Made by a program: the position numbers and the translations under genes
Notes under the pieces: generated by a model
What the model was told of the DNA's origin: nothing
Databases searched by the model: none
The model's input: the letters and a program-made list of their open reading frames with translations, nothing else
Shown here: positions 9,000 to 17,795 of the stretch, piece by piece
Numbering within the stretch: position 1 is the stretch's first letter
Layout: every line of letters begins with the position of its first letter
From: UBA6772 sp965183875
GTDB lineage: Bacteria; Bacteroidota; Bacteroidia; Flavobacteriales; UBA7430
Direction: 5' to 3'
DNA: 64,000 bases
Assembly (NCBI GenBank): GCA_965183875.1
Contig: CBCYMK010000006.1
Coordinates: 47,098-111,097 of the forward strand

Positions 9000-9353
9000 C
9001 TATAGTTGTATTCCGCTAGCTTCAAAGTATATAATAGCAGCTTCTTTCATTAAAATTGTCTGTTCACCAGGTTTTAATGGAGGAAGTTTTTCATTTGTAG
9101 TATAATGAGGCCATCCTTCTTTATCGCGTCCTTCGAGTTCATAGAATCCATAATTGCTTAAAAGTCTACATATAGCAATGTGTAGAAGGTCTGTCTTTTC
9201 TTCCTTAGAAAATTCACGGTACCCTTTACCTAGCTCTTGTATACCTATAAGAAATAGTATTGCTTGGAGGTCTAAAGTTTCTCCATCGCCAAATTCTTTA
9301 GAGACAAAAGCAACTAAATTATCCCACTTTTCTTTTGATTCTTGATTTCTCAT
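9000..9353 (-). CDS. Conserved hypothetical protein
   Basis: 117 residues, soluble and mostly helical, with no signal peptide or membrane span. Visible stretches are 'FGDGETLDLQAILFLIGIQE' and 'ALCRLL'-like helices (HIAICRLLSNYGFYELEG), followed by 'DKEGWPHY'. I do not recognise a characterised family. Its length, codon use and persistence between pheS and cvpA suggest a real conserved Bacteroidetes protein. It ends 9 bases after the convergent lipoprotein gene. Confidence 0.65.
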   Translation of the reverse strand: MRNQESKEKWDNLVAFVSKEFGDGETLDLQAILFLIGIQELGKGYREFSKEEKTDLLHIAICRLLSNYGFYELEGRDKEGWPHYTTNEKLPPLKPGEQTILMKEAAIIYFEASGIQL

Positions 9354-9420
9354 CTGTTTCTATTTGTGGCAAAAATACAACGTTCTTTACAATCTACATT
9401 TCTACTTTATAAATTATCCT

Positions 9421-9948
9421 ATGAATTATTTCGATTACTTTTTAGTGCTCCCTGTTTTATACGGTTTGTATAGAGGATTTACCAAAGGATTAATTTTAGA
9501 ATTGGCTTCATTGGTAGCTTTAGTGGCTGGGATATACGGTGCTATGCATTTTTCCTCAATCACTTTTGGGTATTTAAGTGAGGTCCTAGAGGTTGAGGCT
9601 TCGTATTTGCAAATTGCTTCTTATGGACTTACTTTTCTTCTTATTGTACTTACGGTTACTTTAACTGGCAAAGTATTAACCATGCTGGTGAAACTAGTTG
9701 CACTCGGATTGATAAATCGATTAATGGGGGCTGTTTTTGGAGGAATTAAAGCTTTGTTAATATTGTCTGTACTCCTACTGTTTTTCGATCGTATAAATAG
9801 TCAGTTCGGATTGGTTAAAGATGAAGTTGTAGAAGCTTCTGTTTTATATAATCCAATCCTTGTTCAGTCTCAAACTATTTACCCCTCTATAATAGAGGGT
9901 TTTGAAAAACAAAAAGAAGAAGTAGAAAAGGTTATAGAGGGTATTTAA
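9421..9948 (+). CDS. CvpA family membrane protein
   Basis: 175 residues from the ATG at 9421. The frame opens at 9364, but the extra 19 residues are unlike a CvpA N-terminus, and MNYFDYFLVLPVLYGLYRGF is typical. Four hydrophobic segments can be seen at about 5-25, 28-48, 63-85 and 102-122, with the family glycines in 'GLYRGFTKGLI' and 'NRLMGAVFGG'. CvpA proteins are inner-membrane proteins linked to colicin V production in E. coli and to envelope homeostasis. The biochemical role is not established. It converges with pgk over a shared terminator. Confidence 0.85.
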   Translation: MNYFDYFLVLPVLYGLYRGFTKGLILELASLVALVAGIYGAMHFSSITFGYLSEVLEVEASYLQIASYGLTFLLIVLTVTLTGKVLTMLVKLVALGLINRLMGAVFGGIKALLILSVLLLFFDRINSQFGLVKDEVVEASVLYNPILVQSQTIYPSIIEGFEKQKEEVEKVIEGI

Positions 9949-9950
9949 GT

Positions 9951-9990
9951 AAACAAAAAAACCTTCGATATATCGAAGGTTTTTTTGTTT
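9951..9990. terminator. Bidirectional terminator between cvpA and pgk
   Basis: A perfect 40-base palindrome with centre CCTTCGATATATCGAAGG, flanked by A7 and T7 runs. It lies between two convergent genes and can serve both. Confidence 0.85.
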
Positions 9991-10004
9991 TATAGCGTAT
10001 TGGC

Positions 10005-11195
10005 TTAGTTGTTTATTGCTTTTACACCCGGAAGTTCTTTCCCTTCTAGGTACTCGAGCATTGCGCCACCTCCTGTAGATACATAGCTAACTTTATCTTG
10101 CATATCAAACTTCTTTACAGCGGCAACAGAGTCTCCCCCGCCAACTAAAGAGAAAGCTCCTTTTGCTGTAGCGTCTGCTATAGCATTGGCTACAAACTTA
10201 GTCCCCTCAGCAAATTTATCCATTTCGAATACGCCCATTGGTCCGTTCCAGAGAATGGTTTTTGAACTTAATATAGCCTCTCGGTAAATTGTTTTTGTTT
10301 TATCGCTTATGTCAAGTCCCATCCATCCATCTTCAACCTTGTCGATATCTGTAACGGAAATGTTGGCTTCATTAGAAAAAGCATCAGCATTAAGAGAGTC
10401 CACTGGGATTAATAATTCAACTCCTTTATCTTTAGCTTCTGCAATTAAAGAAAGGGCTAGCTCTAGTTTATCATCTTCTACAAGAGAGCTCCCAACTTTA
10501 CCACCCATTGCTTTGGCAAATGTATAAGACATTCCTCCACCAATGATAATCTTATCTACTTTGTCCATCAACTTAGTGATGATGGTTATTTTAGAAGAAA
10601 CTTTTGCACCACCCATAATTGCAGTAATAGGTCTTTCACCTTCGTTTACTACTTTTTCTAAGTTGGTGATTTCGTTTGCCATTACATAGCCAAAACATTT
10701 ATTGTCGCCTACAAAATTTGCTATTACTGCAGTAGATGCATGTGCGCGATGTGCCGTACCAAAGGCATCGTTAACGTAAATGTCGGCTATAGAAGAAAGC
10801 TGTTCTGCAAATGCTGTATCTCCTGATTTTTCTTCGGCGTAAAAACGTAAGTTTTCTAATAATAAAACTTCTCCATTTTGTAAATCCTTAGCGGCATTGT
10901 TTACCTGTTCTCCAATACAATCGTTTACGAACTTTACAGAAAGGTTTAATTTGTTTGATAAATGTTTTACAATATGATTTAAAGAGAATTTATCTTCAGG
11001 ACCATTTTTCGGTCTCCCTAAATGTGACATTAATATCACCGAACCTCCATCGTTTAAGATTTTCTTAATTGTAGGTATGGCAGCACTAATACGAGTGTCG
11101 TCAGTAATTTCGAAATTAGCGTTTAATGGCACGTTAAAGTCTACTCTAATTAAGGCTTTTTTGCCTTCAAAATTAACTTGGTCTATTGTTTTCAT
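10005..11195 (-). CDS. pgk: Phosphoglycerate kinase
   Basis: 396 residues, normal length. It converts 1,3-bisphosphoglycerate and ADP to 3-phosphoglycerate and ATP in glycolysis. Motifs include IRVDFNVPLN near the N-terminus, SHLGRP (substrate binding), NDAFGTAHRAHAS, ILWNGPMGVFE, and the nucleotide-binding GGGDSVAAV and STGGGAMLE segments. A TACTTTTG -7 box (11200-11207) ends 4 bases before the ATG, so the transcript should have almost no leader. It is divergent from holB across 198 bases. Confidence 0.97.
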   Translation of the reverse strand: MKTIDQVNFEGKKALIRVDFNVPLNANFEITDDTRISAAIPTIKKILNDGGSVILMSHLGRPKNGPEDKFSLNHIVKHLSNKLNLSVKFVNDCIGEQVNNAAKDLQNGEVLLLENLRFYAEEKSGDTAFAEQLSSIADIYVNDAFGTAHRAHASTAVIANFVGDNKCFGYVMANEITNLEKVVNEGERPITAIMGGAKVSSKITIITKLMDKVDKIIIGGGMSYTFAKAMGGKVGSSLVEDDKLELALSLIAEAKDKGVELLIPVDSLNADAFSNEANISVTDIDKVEDGWMGLDISDKTKTIYREAILSSKTILWNGPMGVFEMDKFAEGTKFVANAIADATAKGAFSLVGGGDSVAAVKKFDMQDKVSYVSTGGGAMLEYLEGKELPGVKAINN

Positions 11196-11199
11196 CAGG

Positions 11200-11207
11200 C
11201 AAAAGTA
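11200..11207 (-). promoter_or_regulatory. TAnnTTTG -7 box abutting the pgk start
   Basis: On the minus strand TACTTTTG-CCTG-ATG. Because transcription starts several bases after this box, the mRNA would begin at or next to the start codon. Confidence 0.6.
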
Positions 11208-11381
11208 AGTTTTCTATTAGTTTAAAACTGAATATTACAAGTTAAAAGTTAAGACTTGCTTATTGTTAGCGACTTACCTTAATTGGTTTAAAGTTTATAA
11301 ATACTTTTTTAGCGGAAGTCTTATAGCTTTATTTGCTGTTTAAGAAGTAGCAAAGAATAGGCAGAAATTCAAAGCAAAGTG

Positions 11382-11389
11382 TATCTTTG
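11382..11389 (+). promoter_or_regulatory. TAnnTTTG -7 box abutting the holB start
   Basis: TATCTTTG-AAAG-ATG, the same 4-base spacing as at pgk, implying a leaderless or near-leaderless mRNA. Confidence 0.6.
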
Positions 11390-11393
11390 AAAG

Positions 11394-12554
11394 ATGTTAT
11401 TTAAGGAGTTATTAGGACAGCAAAAAAGCAAGCAACTTTTAATGCAGATGGTGCGCGAAGAACGCGTTCCTCATGCCCAATTGTTTCTAGGTTCTTCTGG
11501 TTATGGAAATTTGGCCATGGCTTTAGCTTTTGCTCAGTATGTTGGTTGTACCGAGAAGCAGCTAGAGGATTCCTGCGGTGTTTGTTCTTCTTGTGTGAAA
11601 CACCATAAGTATGTACACCCAGATTTGCATTTTGTATTTCCTGTAGCTTCAACTCCATCTGTTAAGTCCAAGCCTATAAGCAAGAATTTTTTAAGTGAAT
11701 GGCGGTCTATATTAAAGGAGAATGCTTATTTTTCTCTTTTCGACTGGATTAAATTTATAGGTGTTGAAAATAAACAAGGGATTATTTCTGTTGAAGAAAG
11801 TTCTCATATTGTAAAAGATTTGAGTTTGAAACCCTACGAAAGTGACACGAAAATAATGCTTATTTGGATGCCTGAAAAAATGAATATTCAAGCGGCCAAT
11901 AAGTTGTTGAAAATTATTGAGGAGCCTCCACATAAAACCCTCTTTCTGCTGGTAGCAGAGAGTGAAGAGAATATGTTGGCAACTGTTTTATCACGTACAC
12001 AATTATTTAAGGTACCCCGCTATTCTGATTCGGAGGTAACTAACTATTTGGTTAGTCGAGAGATAACACAGGAAAAGGCTCAAATGATTTCAGCTTTAGT
12101 AGAGGGTAATATCAATGAGGCCCTTAAATTAGCTGAGCACTCTGAAGATGTCGAAGAGAATTCTTTGCGTTTTGTACAGTGGATGCGCTTGTGTTTTAGC
12201 GCTTTACAAGTGAAAGACATAGATAAGTTGGTGCAGTGGTCTGAGACTATTGCTAAAGCAGGTAGAGAAAACCAGAAGAGTTTCCTCTTGTATGCATCCA
12301 ATGTAATGCGTGATGCATTACTAAAAAACTATGGTGTTGCCGCAATGATGAAAATGAACGTAAGCGGTCAGAACTTCACCATGGAGAAATTTGCTCCTTT
12401 TATTCATGCAGAAAATTGTATGGAAATAATGGAGGAGCTCAATATGGCGCAATTGCATATTGAAAGAAATGCAAACCCTAAGATATTATTCTTAGACACT
12501 TCTTTTAAAGTTGCTAGGTTGCTCCATAAAAAACTAAAACAGGCTGCGGTCTGA
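11394..12554 (+). CDS. holB: DNA polymerase III, delta' subunit (clamp loader)
   Basis: 386 residues. The N-terminus (LLGQQKSKQLL..VPHAQLFLGSSG) and the zinc-binding cysteines (C..CGVCSSC, about residues 53-66) are typical of delta'/gamma clamp-loader subunits. The nucleotide loop reads GSSGYGN and lacks the P-loop lysine, as expected for delta', which does not hydrolyse ATP. The segment EKMNIQAANKLLKIIEEPP carries the sensor region, and SRTQLFKVP is the family SRC-like motif in altered form. It helps load the sliding clamp on DNA. ricT follows 13 bases later, and the two genes are probably cotranscribed. Confidence 0.92.
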   Translation: MLFKELLGQQKSKQLLMQMVREERVPHAQLFLGSSGYGNLAMALAFAQYVGCTEKQLEDSCGVCSSCVKHHKYVHPDLHFVFPVASTPSVKSKPISKNFLSEWRSILKENAYFSLFDWIKFIGVENKQGIISVEESSHIVKDLSLKPYESDTKIMLIWMPEKMNIQAANKLLKIIEEPPHKTLFLLVAESEENMLATVLSRTQLFKVPRYSDSEVTNYLVSREITQEKAQMISALVEGNINEALKLAEHSEDVEENSLRFVQWMRLCFSALQVKDIDKLVQWSETIAKAGRENQKSFLLYASNVMRDALLKNYGVAAMMKMNVSGQNFTMEKFAPFIHAENCMEIMEELNMAQLHIERNANPKILFLDTSFKVARLLHKKLKQAAV

Positions 12555-12567
12555 TAAAAACATAAAA

Positions 12568-13950
12568 ATGGCGTGTACGAATTGTTCAACAACTGCGGGT
12601 AACGCCCCAGGTTGTCAAAGTAAAGGATCATGTAGTACCGGAAATTGTGGTAAAATGCCAGTATTTAACTGGCTTTCTAATATGAGTTTACCTTCCGGAC
12701 AGGAACCTTTCAATATCATAGAGGTCCGTTTTAAAAATGGACGTAAAGAGTTTTTTCTAAACAAGCATAATTTAAGTGTGCAAATGGGCGATACCGTTGC
12801 GGTAGAAGGAAGTCCTGGGCACGATATAGGTGTGGTTTCTCTTAAAGGGGAGCTCGTACGCCTACAAATGCGTAAAAAGAAAATTAAAGAAGATGGGGAG
12901 CAAGTAAAGGTATTATACCGTCATGCATCGGAATCTGATATTGAGAAATGGGCCTTGGCACGGGAACGCGAAACCCCAGCCATGTATAAAGCTAGAGAAA
13001 TTGCCTCCAGTCTTAAATTAGAAATGAAAATTGGAGATGTTGAATTTCAAGGAGATAATATAAAGGCCGTGTTTTACTATACTTCCGAAGGTCGTGTAGA
13101 TTTTAGAGAACTCATTAAATTGATGGCAGACGAATTTAAGGTTCGTATTGAAATGCGTCAAATTGGTACTCGACAGGAAGCACAACGTATGGGGGGGATA
13201 GGTTCTTGTGGAAGAGAGCTTTGTTGTAGTACGTGGTTAAACGATTTTAGATCGGTTAGTACAAGCGCAGCCCGTTACCAACAGTTGTCGTTAAATCCTC
13301 AAAAGTTAGCTGGTCAATGTGGGAAGTTAAAGTGTTGTTTAAATTATGAGTTAGATATGTATGTGGAAGCTCTAAAAGATTTCCCTGACACTAACTTAAA
13401 GTTAAAGACTAAAAAGGGCGATGCTTTCCAGCAAAAAATGGATATTTTCCGCCGTAAAGCTTGGTATTCTTACCGTTCTGACCCTTCTAAATTTATAGAG
13501 CTCAACCTAGATAAGGTTCAAGAAATTATTGCACTTAACAAGCAAGAGAAACTTCCAGAATCTTTGGAGATGTATGTTCAGGCATTCGTAGAGGTAGCAA
13601 AACCAGATTACGAAAATGTGGTTGGACAAGACAGTATTACTCGCTTTGATAAACAAGCTTCTTCTAAGCAATCAAACAATAAAAAACGCTCAAATAGGAA
13701 TAACGGAAATAAAAAATCTGCACAGGGGAAAACAAAGCCAACTGTAGAAGGGACTAAACCAGTCGTTAAAAAGAAGAACCCTAACCAAAGAAAGCCAAAG
13801 CCTAAAGCTGGTAGTACAGACAATGCTCCTAAGCCAAATCAAGACAATGCTAAACCAAAGAGAAGGCCTTCTAGGCAGCGTAGGTTGTTAAAGCCTAACG
13901 AAAATAAAACATCAGCAAAATCCAGTAATGAAAACAAAAAATCTGAATAA
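12568..13950 (+). CDS. ricT: PSP1-domain protein, RicT-like
   Basis: 460 residues. A cysteine-rich start (Cys at 3, 6, 15, 20, 25) precedes the PSP1 domain (about 75-300) with its conserved pairs RQEAQRMGGIGSCGRELCCS and AGQCGKLKCCLNYELDMY. The last ~100 residues are a low-complexity tail of K, N, P, R and S (GTKPVVKKKNPNQRKPKPK). In Bacillus, RicT is part of an Fe-S complex acting on RNA processing, but the role in Bacteroidetes is not established. The C-terminus overlaps gldH by 23 bases, and in the Flavobacteria I know of this gene often neighbours gldH. Confidence 0.85.
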   Translation: MACTNCSTTAGNAPGCQSKGSCSTGNCGKMPVFNWLSNMSLPSGQEPFNIIEVRFKNGRKEFFLNKHNLSVQMGDTVAVEGSPGHDIGVVSLKGELVRLQMRKKKIKEDGEQVKVLYRHASESDIEKWALARERETPAMYKAREIASSLKLEMKIGDVEFQGDNIKAVFYYTSEGRVDFRELIKLMADEFKVRIEMRQIGTRQEAQRMGGIGSCGRELCCSTWLNDFRSVSTSAARYQQLSLNPQKLAGQCGKLKCCLNYELDMYVEALKDFPDTNLKLKTKKGDAFQQKMDIFRRKAWYSYRSDPSKFIELNLDKVQEIIALNKQEKLPESLEMYVQAFVEVAKPDYENVVGQDSITRFDKQASSKQSNNKKRSNRNNGNKKSAQGKTKPTVEGTKPVVKKKNPNQRKPKPKAGSTDNAPKPNQDNAKPKRRPSRQRRLLKPNENKTSAKSSNENKKSE

Positions 13951-14401
13951 ATTTGTATTTATAATAAGTCTCTTATTTCTTGTTTCTTGCGATGCTAATA
14001 AGGAATACGACGCCTATTTGGCAATTAATCCAGATGGATGGTCAAGCAATGAATCAATAGATTTTTCTGTTGAATTGAACCCTACAACGGGGGAGTTATA
14101 TGATGTGCTCGTTGGTCTAAGAAATAATAACGAGTATCTGTATTCCAACCTTTTTTTATTTGTAGAGGTAGAAAACCCACTAGGAGAAATTTCTATAGAT
14201 ACGCTACAATATTTGCTAGCTGAACCTGATGGTACCTGGATTGGATCGGGGGTAGGGTCTATAAAACAAAATCTTTTTAAATACAAAGAGGCTCAGTCTT
14301 TTGAAGAGGGCCTTTATAAATTTAAATTCAGCCAAGGTATGCGTAGTTCTATACTTATGGGGCTCGAAGACATAGGTTTACGAATTGAACGAACAAATTA
14401 A
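13928..14401 (+). CDS. gldH: Gliding motility lipoprotein GldH
   Basis: 157 residues. The lipoprotein signal ends in the lipobox VSC (Cys near residue 21). Family landmarks are the central 'YLYSNLFLFVEVENPLG', 'DTLQYLLAEPDGTWIGSGVG' and the C-terminal 'FKFSQGMRSS..GLEDIGLRIE'. In Flavobacterium johnsoniae GldH is required for gliding and chitin use and is tied to type IX secretion. Its start lies inside the end of ricT and its stop abuts the PBP1A start, so the three genes are probably cotranscribed. The assignment rests on length, lipoprotein nature, motifs and context. Confidence 0.88.
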   Translation: MKTKNLNKFVFIISLLFLVSCDANKEYDAYLAINPDGWSSNESIDFSVELNPTTGELYDVLVGLRNNNEYLYSNLFLFVEVENPLGEISIDTLQYLLAEPDGTWIGSGVGSIKQNLFKYKEAQSFEEGLYKFKFSQGMRSSILMGLEDIGLRIERTN

Positions 14402-16660
14402 ATGTTTAGCAAAAAGAAAATTACTACTTGGTTAATTCGCCTTTTTTGGCTTGGTATCCTAGCTCCTATTATAGGAATTGCTTGTGGTGTTTGGTTCGCC
14501 GCAATGGGGTGGTTTGGTCCCTTACCTAGCTTCGAAGAATTAGAAAATCCACAGCAAAATTTAGCCACCGAAATATACGCTTCCGACGGAGTTCTTCTAG
14601 GAAAGTTTTTCTACGAAAACCGCTCTCCTGTTACTTACGATCAATTATCCCCACATTTAGTAAATGCGCTTATCTCTACGGAAGACGAGCGATTTAGAGA
14701 GCACTCTGCTATAGATGCAAAATCGCTCGCACGAGCAATTTTTGGTGCTTTAACGGGGCAAAGTTCTGGCGGGGGGTCTACCATAACACAGCAGTTGTCA
14801 AAAATGCTTTTCACCAATGTTTCTCGCTCTAAAGTAGAACGTGTAAAACAGAAGTTTAAAGAATGGGTTATCTCAGTACGTCTAGAAAGAAATTTCACAA
14901 AAGACGAAATATTATCCATGTACTTTAATAAATTCGATTTCTTGTATTTGGCAGTAGGAGTAAAGTCTGCAGCCAAAATTTACTTTAATACAAGTACCGA
15001 TTTACTTAGTATAGAACAAGCTGCTGTTCTTGTAGGGATGGCTAAAAACCCTTCTTTATACAACCCGAAAAGATTCCCAGAAAGAGCACTAAGTCGTAGG
15101 AATGTGGTATTAGGCCAAATGCATAGAAATGGAATAATCCATCAAGCAGAATTAGACTCCTTAGCACAGCTCCCTATTGTACTTGACTTTAAGCGTACCG
15201 ATCATAACGATGGTTCTGCTACTTATTTTAGAGAGCATTTAAGGAAATATATGAAGTCCTGGGTAAAAGACCATAAGAAACCCGACGGCACAAATTATAA
15301 TATTTATGCCGACGGATTAAAGATCTTTACTACCATAGATTCCAGAATGCAAACTTATGCAGAGGAAGCTGTTGCCGTTCATATGGCTCATTTACAAGAT
15401 CAATTTTACAGCCATTGGGACGGTACGGGCGATGATTTTGTGAACGCACCCTTCGATAAAGAGCTCCGAGTAGGACAGGTAGACACCCTTATGATGACTG
15501 CCATGAAAAGGTCTGAGCGTTATCGATTACTTAGAAAAAGAAGCGCCAGCGATGAAGAGGTGAAGGAAGCCTTCGACACTCCAGCAAAAATGAATGTATT
15601 TACTTGGAATGGTGGGGTAGATACCTTATTGAGTCCTATGGATTCTATTTTACACTATAAGTATTTACTGCAAACCGGTATGATGTCTATGGATCCTCAA
15701 ACAGGCTTTGTTAAGGCTTGGGTAGGTGGTATAGATCATCATTATTTCCAATACGATCATGTGAAAGATGCAAAACGCCAAGTGGGTTCTACATTCAAAC
15801 CCTTTGTGTATGCTACCGCAATAGATCAACACAACTATTCGCCTTGTTTAAAAGTTCCCAACGTACAGGTGATCTTCGAAAAAGAATCTTGGGGATTAGA
15901 GGAAGATTGGATTCCCCGCAATTCAGGTGAGAAATACGGAGGTGAGTTAAATTTGAAAGAAGCATTAGCTAATTCTGTAAATACCGTTACGGCTTATCTG
16001 ATGAAGCAGGTAGGACCGAGGAAAGTTAGAAAAATGGCTAGGGCTATGGGATTAAAAAGTTCTATTCCAGCTTCTCCTTCAATTTGTTTAGGTACGCCAG
16101 ACGTATCTGTATTTGAAATGGTTGGTGCTTATGGAACCTTTGCCAATAAAGGGGTGTATACAGAACCCATATTTTTAAATCGTATAGAAGATAAAAATGG
16201 AGTAGTGTTAGATGCTTTTAGTCCACTAACAAAAGAAGTGTTAAACGAAGAGAAGGCCTTTGTAATGCTAAATCTTATGCAAGGGGTTACTACCAAGGGT
16301 TCTGGAGTGCGTTTGCGTTGGAGATACGGTTTTAAAAATCAAATTGCTGGTAAAACGGGTACTACCCAAAATCAGTCTGATGGTTGGTTTATGGGTGTAG
16401 TACCAAACTTGGTTACTGGAGTTTGGACAGGTGCCGAAGATCGATCTGTACACTTTAGAAGTATTACGCTCGGGCAAGGTGCTAATATGGCTTTGCCTAT
16501 TTGGGGAGAGTATATGACTCGTGTTTATAATGACAAAGATCTAGGGATTTCTAAAGAAGATTTTGAGGAACCTACTCGACTGAGTATAGAGTTAGATTGC
16601 GGTAAATTCGAAAGGGAAAAAATTGACTTTGACGATGCTGCAGAAAATGAAGAATTTTAA
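14402..16660 (+). CDS. Penicillin-binding protein 1A (transglycosylase/transpeptidase)
   Basis: 752 residues, class A PBP. One N-terminal transmembrane anchor (about 12-35) is followed by the GT51 glycosyltransferase domain (about 60-230: STEDERFREHSAID, GGSTITQQLSKMLF) and a C-terminal transpeptidase domain with the catalytic SxxK in GSTFKPFVYA, SxN in SVNTVTAY and KTG in GKTGTTQNQSDGWF. It polymerises and cross-links peptidoglycan at the inner membrane. It starts one base after the gldH stop. scoA follows 9 bases later but is functionally unrelated. Confidence 0.95.
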   Translation: MFSKKKITTWLIRLFWLGILAPIIGIACGVWFAAMGWFGPLPSFEELENPQQNLATEIYASDGVLLGKFFYENRSPVTYDQLSPHLVNALISTEDERFREHSAIDAKSLARAIFGALTGQSSGGGSTITQQLSKMLFTNVSRSKVERVKQKFKEWVISVRLERNFTKDEILSMYFNKFDFLYLAVGVKSAAKIYFNTSTDLLSIEQAAVLVGMAKNPSLYNPKRFPERALSRRNVVLGQMHRNGIIHQAELDSLAQLPIVLDFKRTDHNDGSATYFREHLRKYMKSWVKDHKKPDGTNYNIYADGLKIFTTIDSRMQTYAEEAVAVHMAHLQDQFYSHWDGTGDDFVNAPFDKELRVGQVDTLMMTAMKRSERYRLLRKRSASDEEVKEAFDTPAKMNVFTWNGGVDTLLSPMDSILHYKYLLQTGMMSMDPQTGFVKAWVGGIDHHYFQYDHVKDAKRQVGSTFKPFVYATAIDQHNYSPCLKVPNVQVIFEKESWGLEEDWIPRNSGEKYGGELNLKEALANSVNTVTAYLMKQVGPRKVRKMARAMGLKSSIPASPSICLGTPDVSVFEMVGAYGTFANKGVYTEPIFLNRIEDKNGVVLDAFSPLTKEVLNEEKAFVMLNLMQGVTTKGSGVRLRWRYGFKNQIAGKTGTTQNQSDGWFMGVVPNLVTGVWTGAEDRSVHFRSITLGQGANMALPIWGEYMTRVYNDKDLGISKEDFEEPTRLSIELDCGKFEREKIDFDDAAENEEF

Positions 16661-16669
16661 TTGTAGGAC

Positions 16670-17371
16670 ATGATAAATAAAGTTGTATCAAACGTTGAGC
16701 AAGCACTAGAGGGAGTGAAAGATGGAATGACACTTATGTTAGGTGGTTTTGGTCTTTGTGGTATTCCCGAGAACAGTATTGCTGAACTGGTTAAAAAAGG
16801 AACTAAAAATCTTACTTGTATCTCTAATAATGCAGGGGTGGATGATTTCGGTTTAGGCTTACTTTTACAGGAGAAACAGATTAAAAAAATGATCTCTTCA
16901 TACGTAGGGGAGAATGATGAGTTTGAACGTCAGATGCTTAGTGGAGAGCTGGATGTGGATTTAATTCCTCAGGGCTCTTTGGCTGAGCGTTGCAGAGCTG
17001 GTGGTGCAGGAATTCCTGCTTTTTTCACTCCAGCAGGCTATGGTACTGAAGTTGCTGAAGGGAAAGAAGTAAGAGTGTTTAACGGTAAGCCACATATTTT
17101 AGAATCTGCACTTACAGCAGACTTTGCTATTGTTAAGGCTTGGAAAGGAGATACGGCTGGGAATTTAATTTTCAAAGCCACCGCAAAAAATTTTAACCCT
17201 ATGATGGCAATGGCGGGTAAAATTACCGTTGCCGAAGTAGAGGAGTTGGTTCCTGCTGGAAGGCTAAACCCAAATGAAATTCATACCCCTGGAATTTTCG
17301 TTCAGAGAATTTTTCAAGGTGAACGATTCGAAAAAAGAATTGAGCAACGAACGACACGTAAAAAGATTTGA
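16670..17371 (+). CDS. scoA: 3-oxoacid CoA-transferase subunit A
   Basis: 233 residues, family I CoA-transferase alpha subunit. It starts MINKVVSNVEQALEGVKDGM, with the CoA-binding glycine loop LMLGGFGLCGIPENSI and the conserved DVDLIPQGSLAERCRAGGAG. With ScoB it moves CoA from succinyl-CoA to acetoacetate or a similar acid. The normal C-terminus (KRIEQRTTRK) is followed by only K-I-stop, and the terminal Ile and TGA come from the left inverted repeat of the element at 17365-17793. The element thus seems to have entered at the very end of scoA and left the protein intact. Confidence 0.94.
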   Translation: MINKVVSNVEQALEGVKDGMTLMLGGFGLCGIPENSIAELVKKGTKNLTCISNNAGVDDFGLGLLLQEKQIKKMISSYVGENDEFERQMLSGELDVDLIPQGSLAERCRAGGAGIPAFFTPAGYGTEVAEGKEVRVFNGKPHILESALTADFAIVKAWKGDTAGNLIFKATAKNFNPMMAMAGKITVAEVEELVPAGRLNPNEIHTPGIFVQRIFQGERFEKRIEQRTTRKKI

Positions 17372-17400
17372 AAATTTGATGATTCGCGAATTTGAAAATA
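17365..17400 (+). repeat. Left inverted repeat of the four-helix-bundle element
   Basis: GATTTGAAAATTTGATGATT, then CGCGAATTTGAAAATA. It matches the reverse complement of 17761-17793 at most positions of a roughly 33-base alignment. It overlaps the scoA stop codon. Confidence 0.7.
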
Positions 17401-17406
17401 TAAATA

Positions 17407-17757
17407 ATGAGAAATGATAAGAAAAATTTAATTGTAGAAATGTCTACTCAATTTTCAATAGACATAATTGAGTTTTGTGAGTCATTAAAAGTAGGTGACA
17501 AGAGTTTGTTGGGTAAACAGTTATTTCGCTCTGGCACATCAATTGGAGCAAATATAAGGGAAGCACAAAATGCTGAAAGTTTAAAAGATTTCATCCATAA
17601 ATTTAAGATTGCAGCTAAAGAAGCTGATGAATCTGCTTATTGGTTGGAGTTGTGTAATAAGTCGGAATTTTATCCGGCTAGTGAAAAGTTAGAAAAAGAT
17701 TTAGAATCAATGATTCGAGTAATTTCTAAGATTATTTCTTCATCAAAGAACCATTAA
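17407..17757 (+). CDS. Four-helix-bundle protein (S23/IVS-protein family)
   Basis: 116 residues, all helical. Family signature: KVGDKSLLGKQLFRSGTSIG, ANIREAQNAES, FIHKFKIAAKEADESAYWLE, and a final ISKIISSSK helix. Homologues were first named after intervening sequences in 23S rRNA genes. Related small bundles include the Avd accessory protein of diversity-generating retroelements, but there is no reverse transcriptase or variable repeat here. It lies between scoA and scoB, which are normally adjacent, and is bounded by inverted repeats. Function unknown. It behaves like a small insertion cassette. Confidence 0.88.
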   Translation: MRNDKKNLIVEMSTQFSIDIIEFCESLKVGDKSLLGKQLFRSGTSIGANIREAQNAESLKDFIHKFKIAAKEADESAYWLELCNKSEFYPASEKLEKDLESMIRVISKIISSSKNH

Positions 17758-17760
17758 TCT

Positions 17761-17793
17761 TCAAATTCTCAAATCACCAAATTGTCAAATTAA
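17761..17793 (+). repeat. Right inverted repeat of the four-helix-bundle element
   Basis: TCAAATTCTCAAATCACCAA, then ATTGTCAAATTAA: the near reverse complement of the left repeat. It ends 2 bases before the scoB ATG at 17796. Confidence 0.7.
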
Positions 17794-17795
17794 TT

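Noticed and set aside
13620..13930. A tandem DNA repeat in the ricT tail
   Set aside because: The low-complexity protein tail has no regular DNA period; it is a basic, disordered-type extension.
17407..17757. A diversity-generating retroelement, because of the four-helix-bundle (Avd-like) gene
   Set aside because: There is no reverse transcriptase and no template/variable repeat pair near it.
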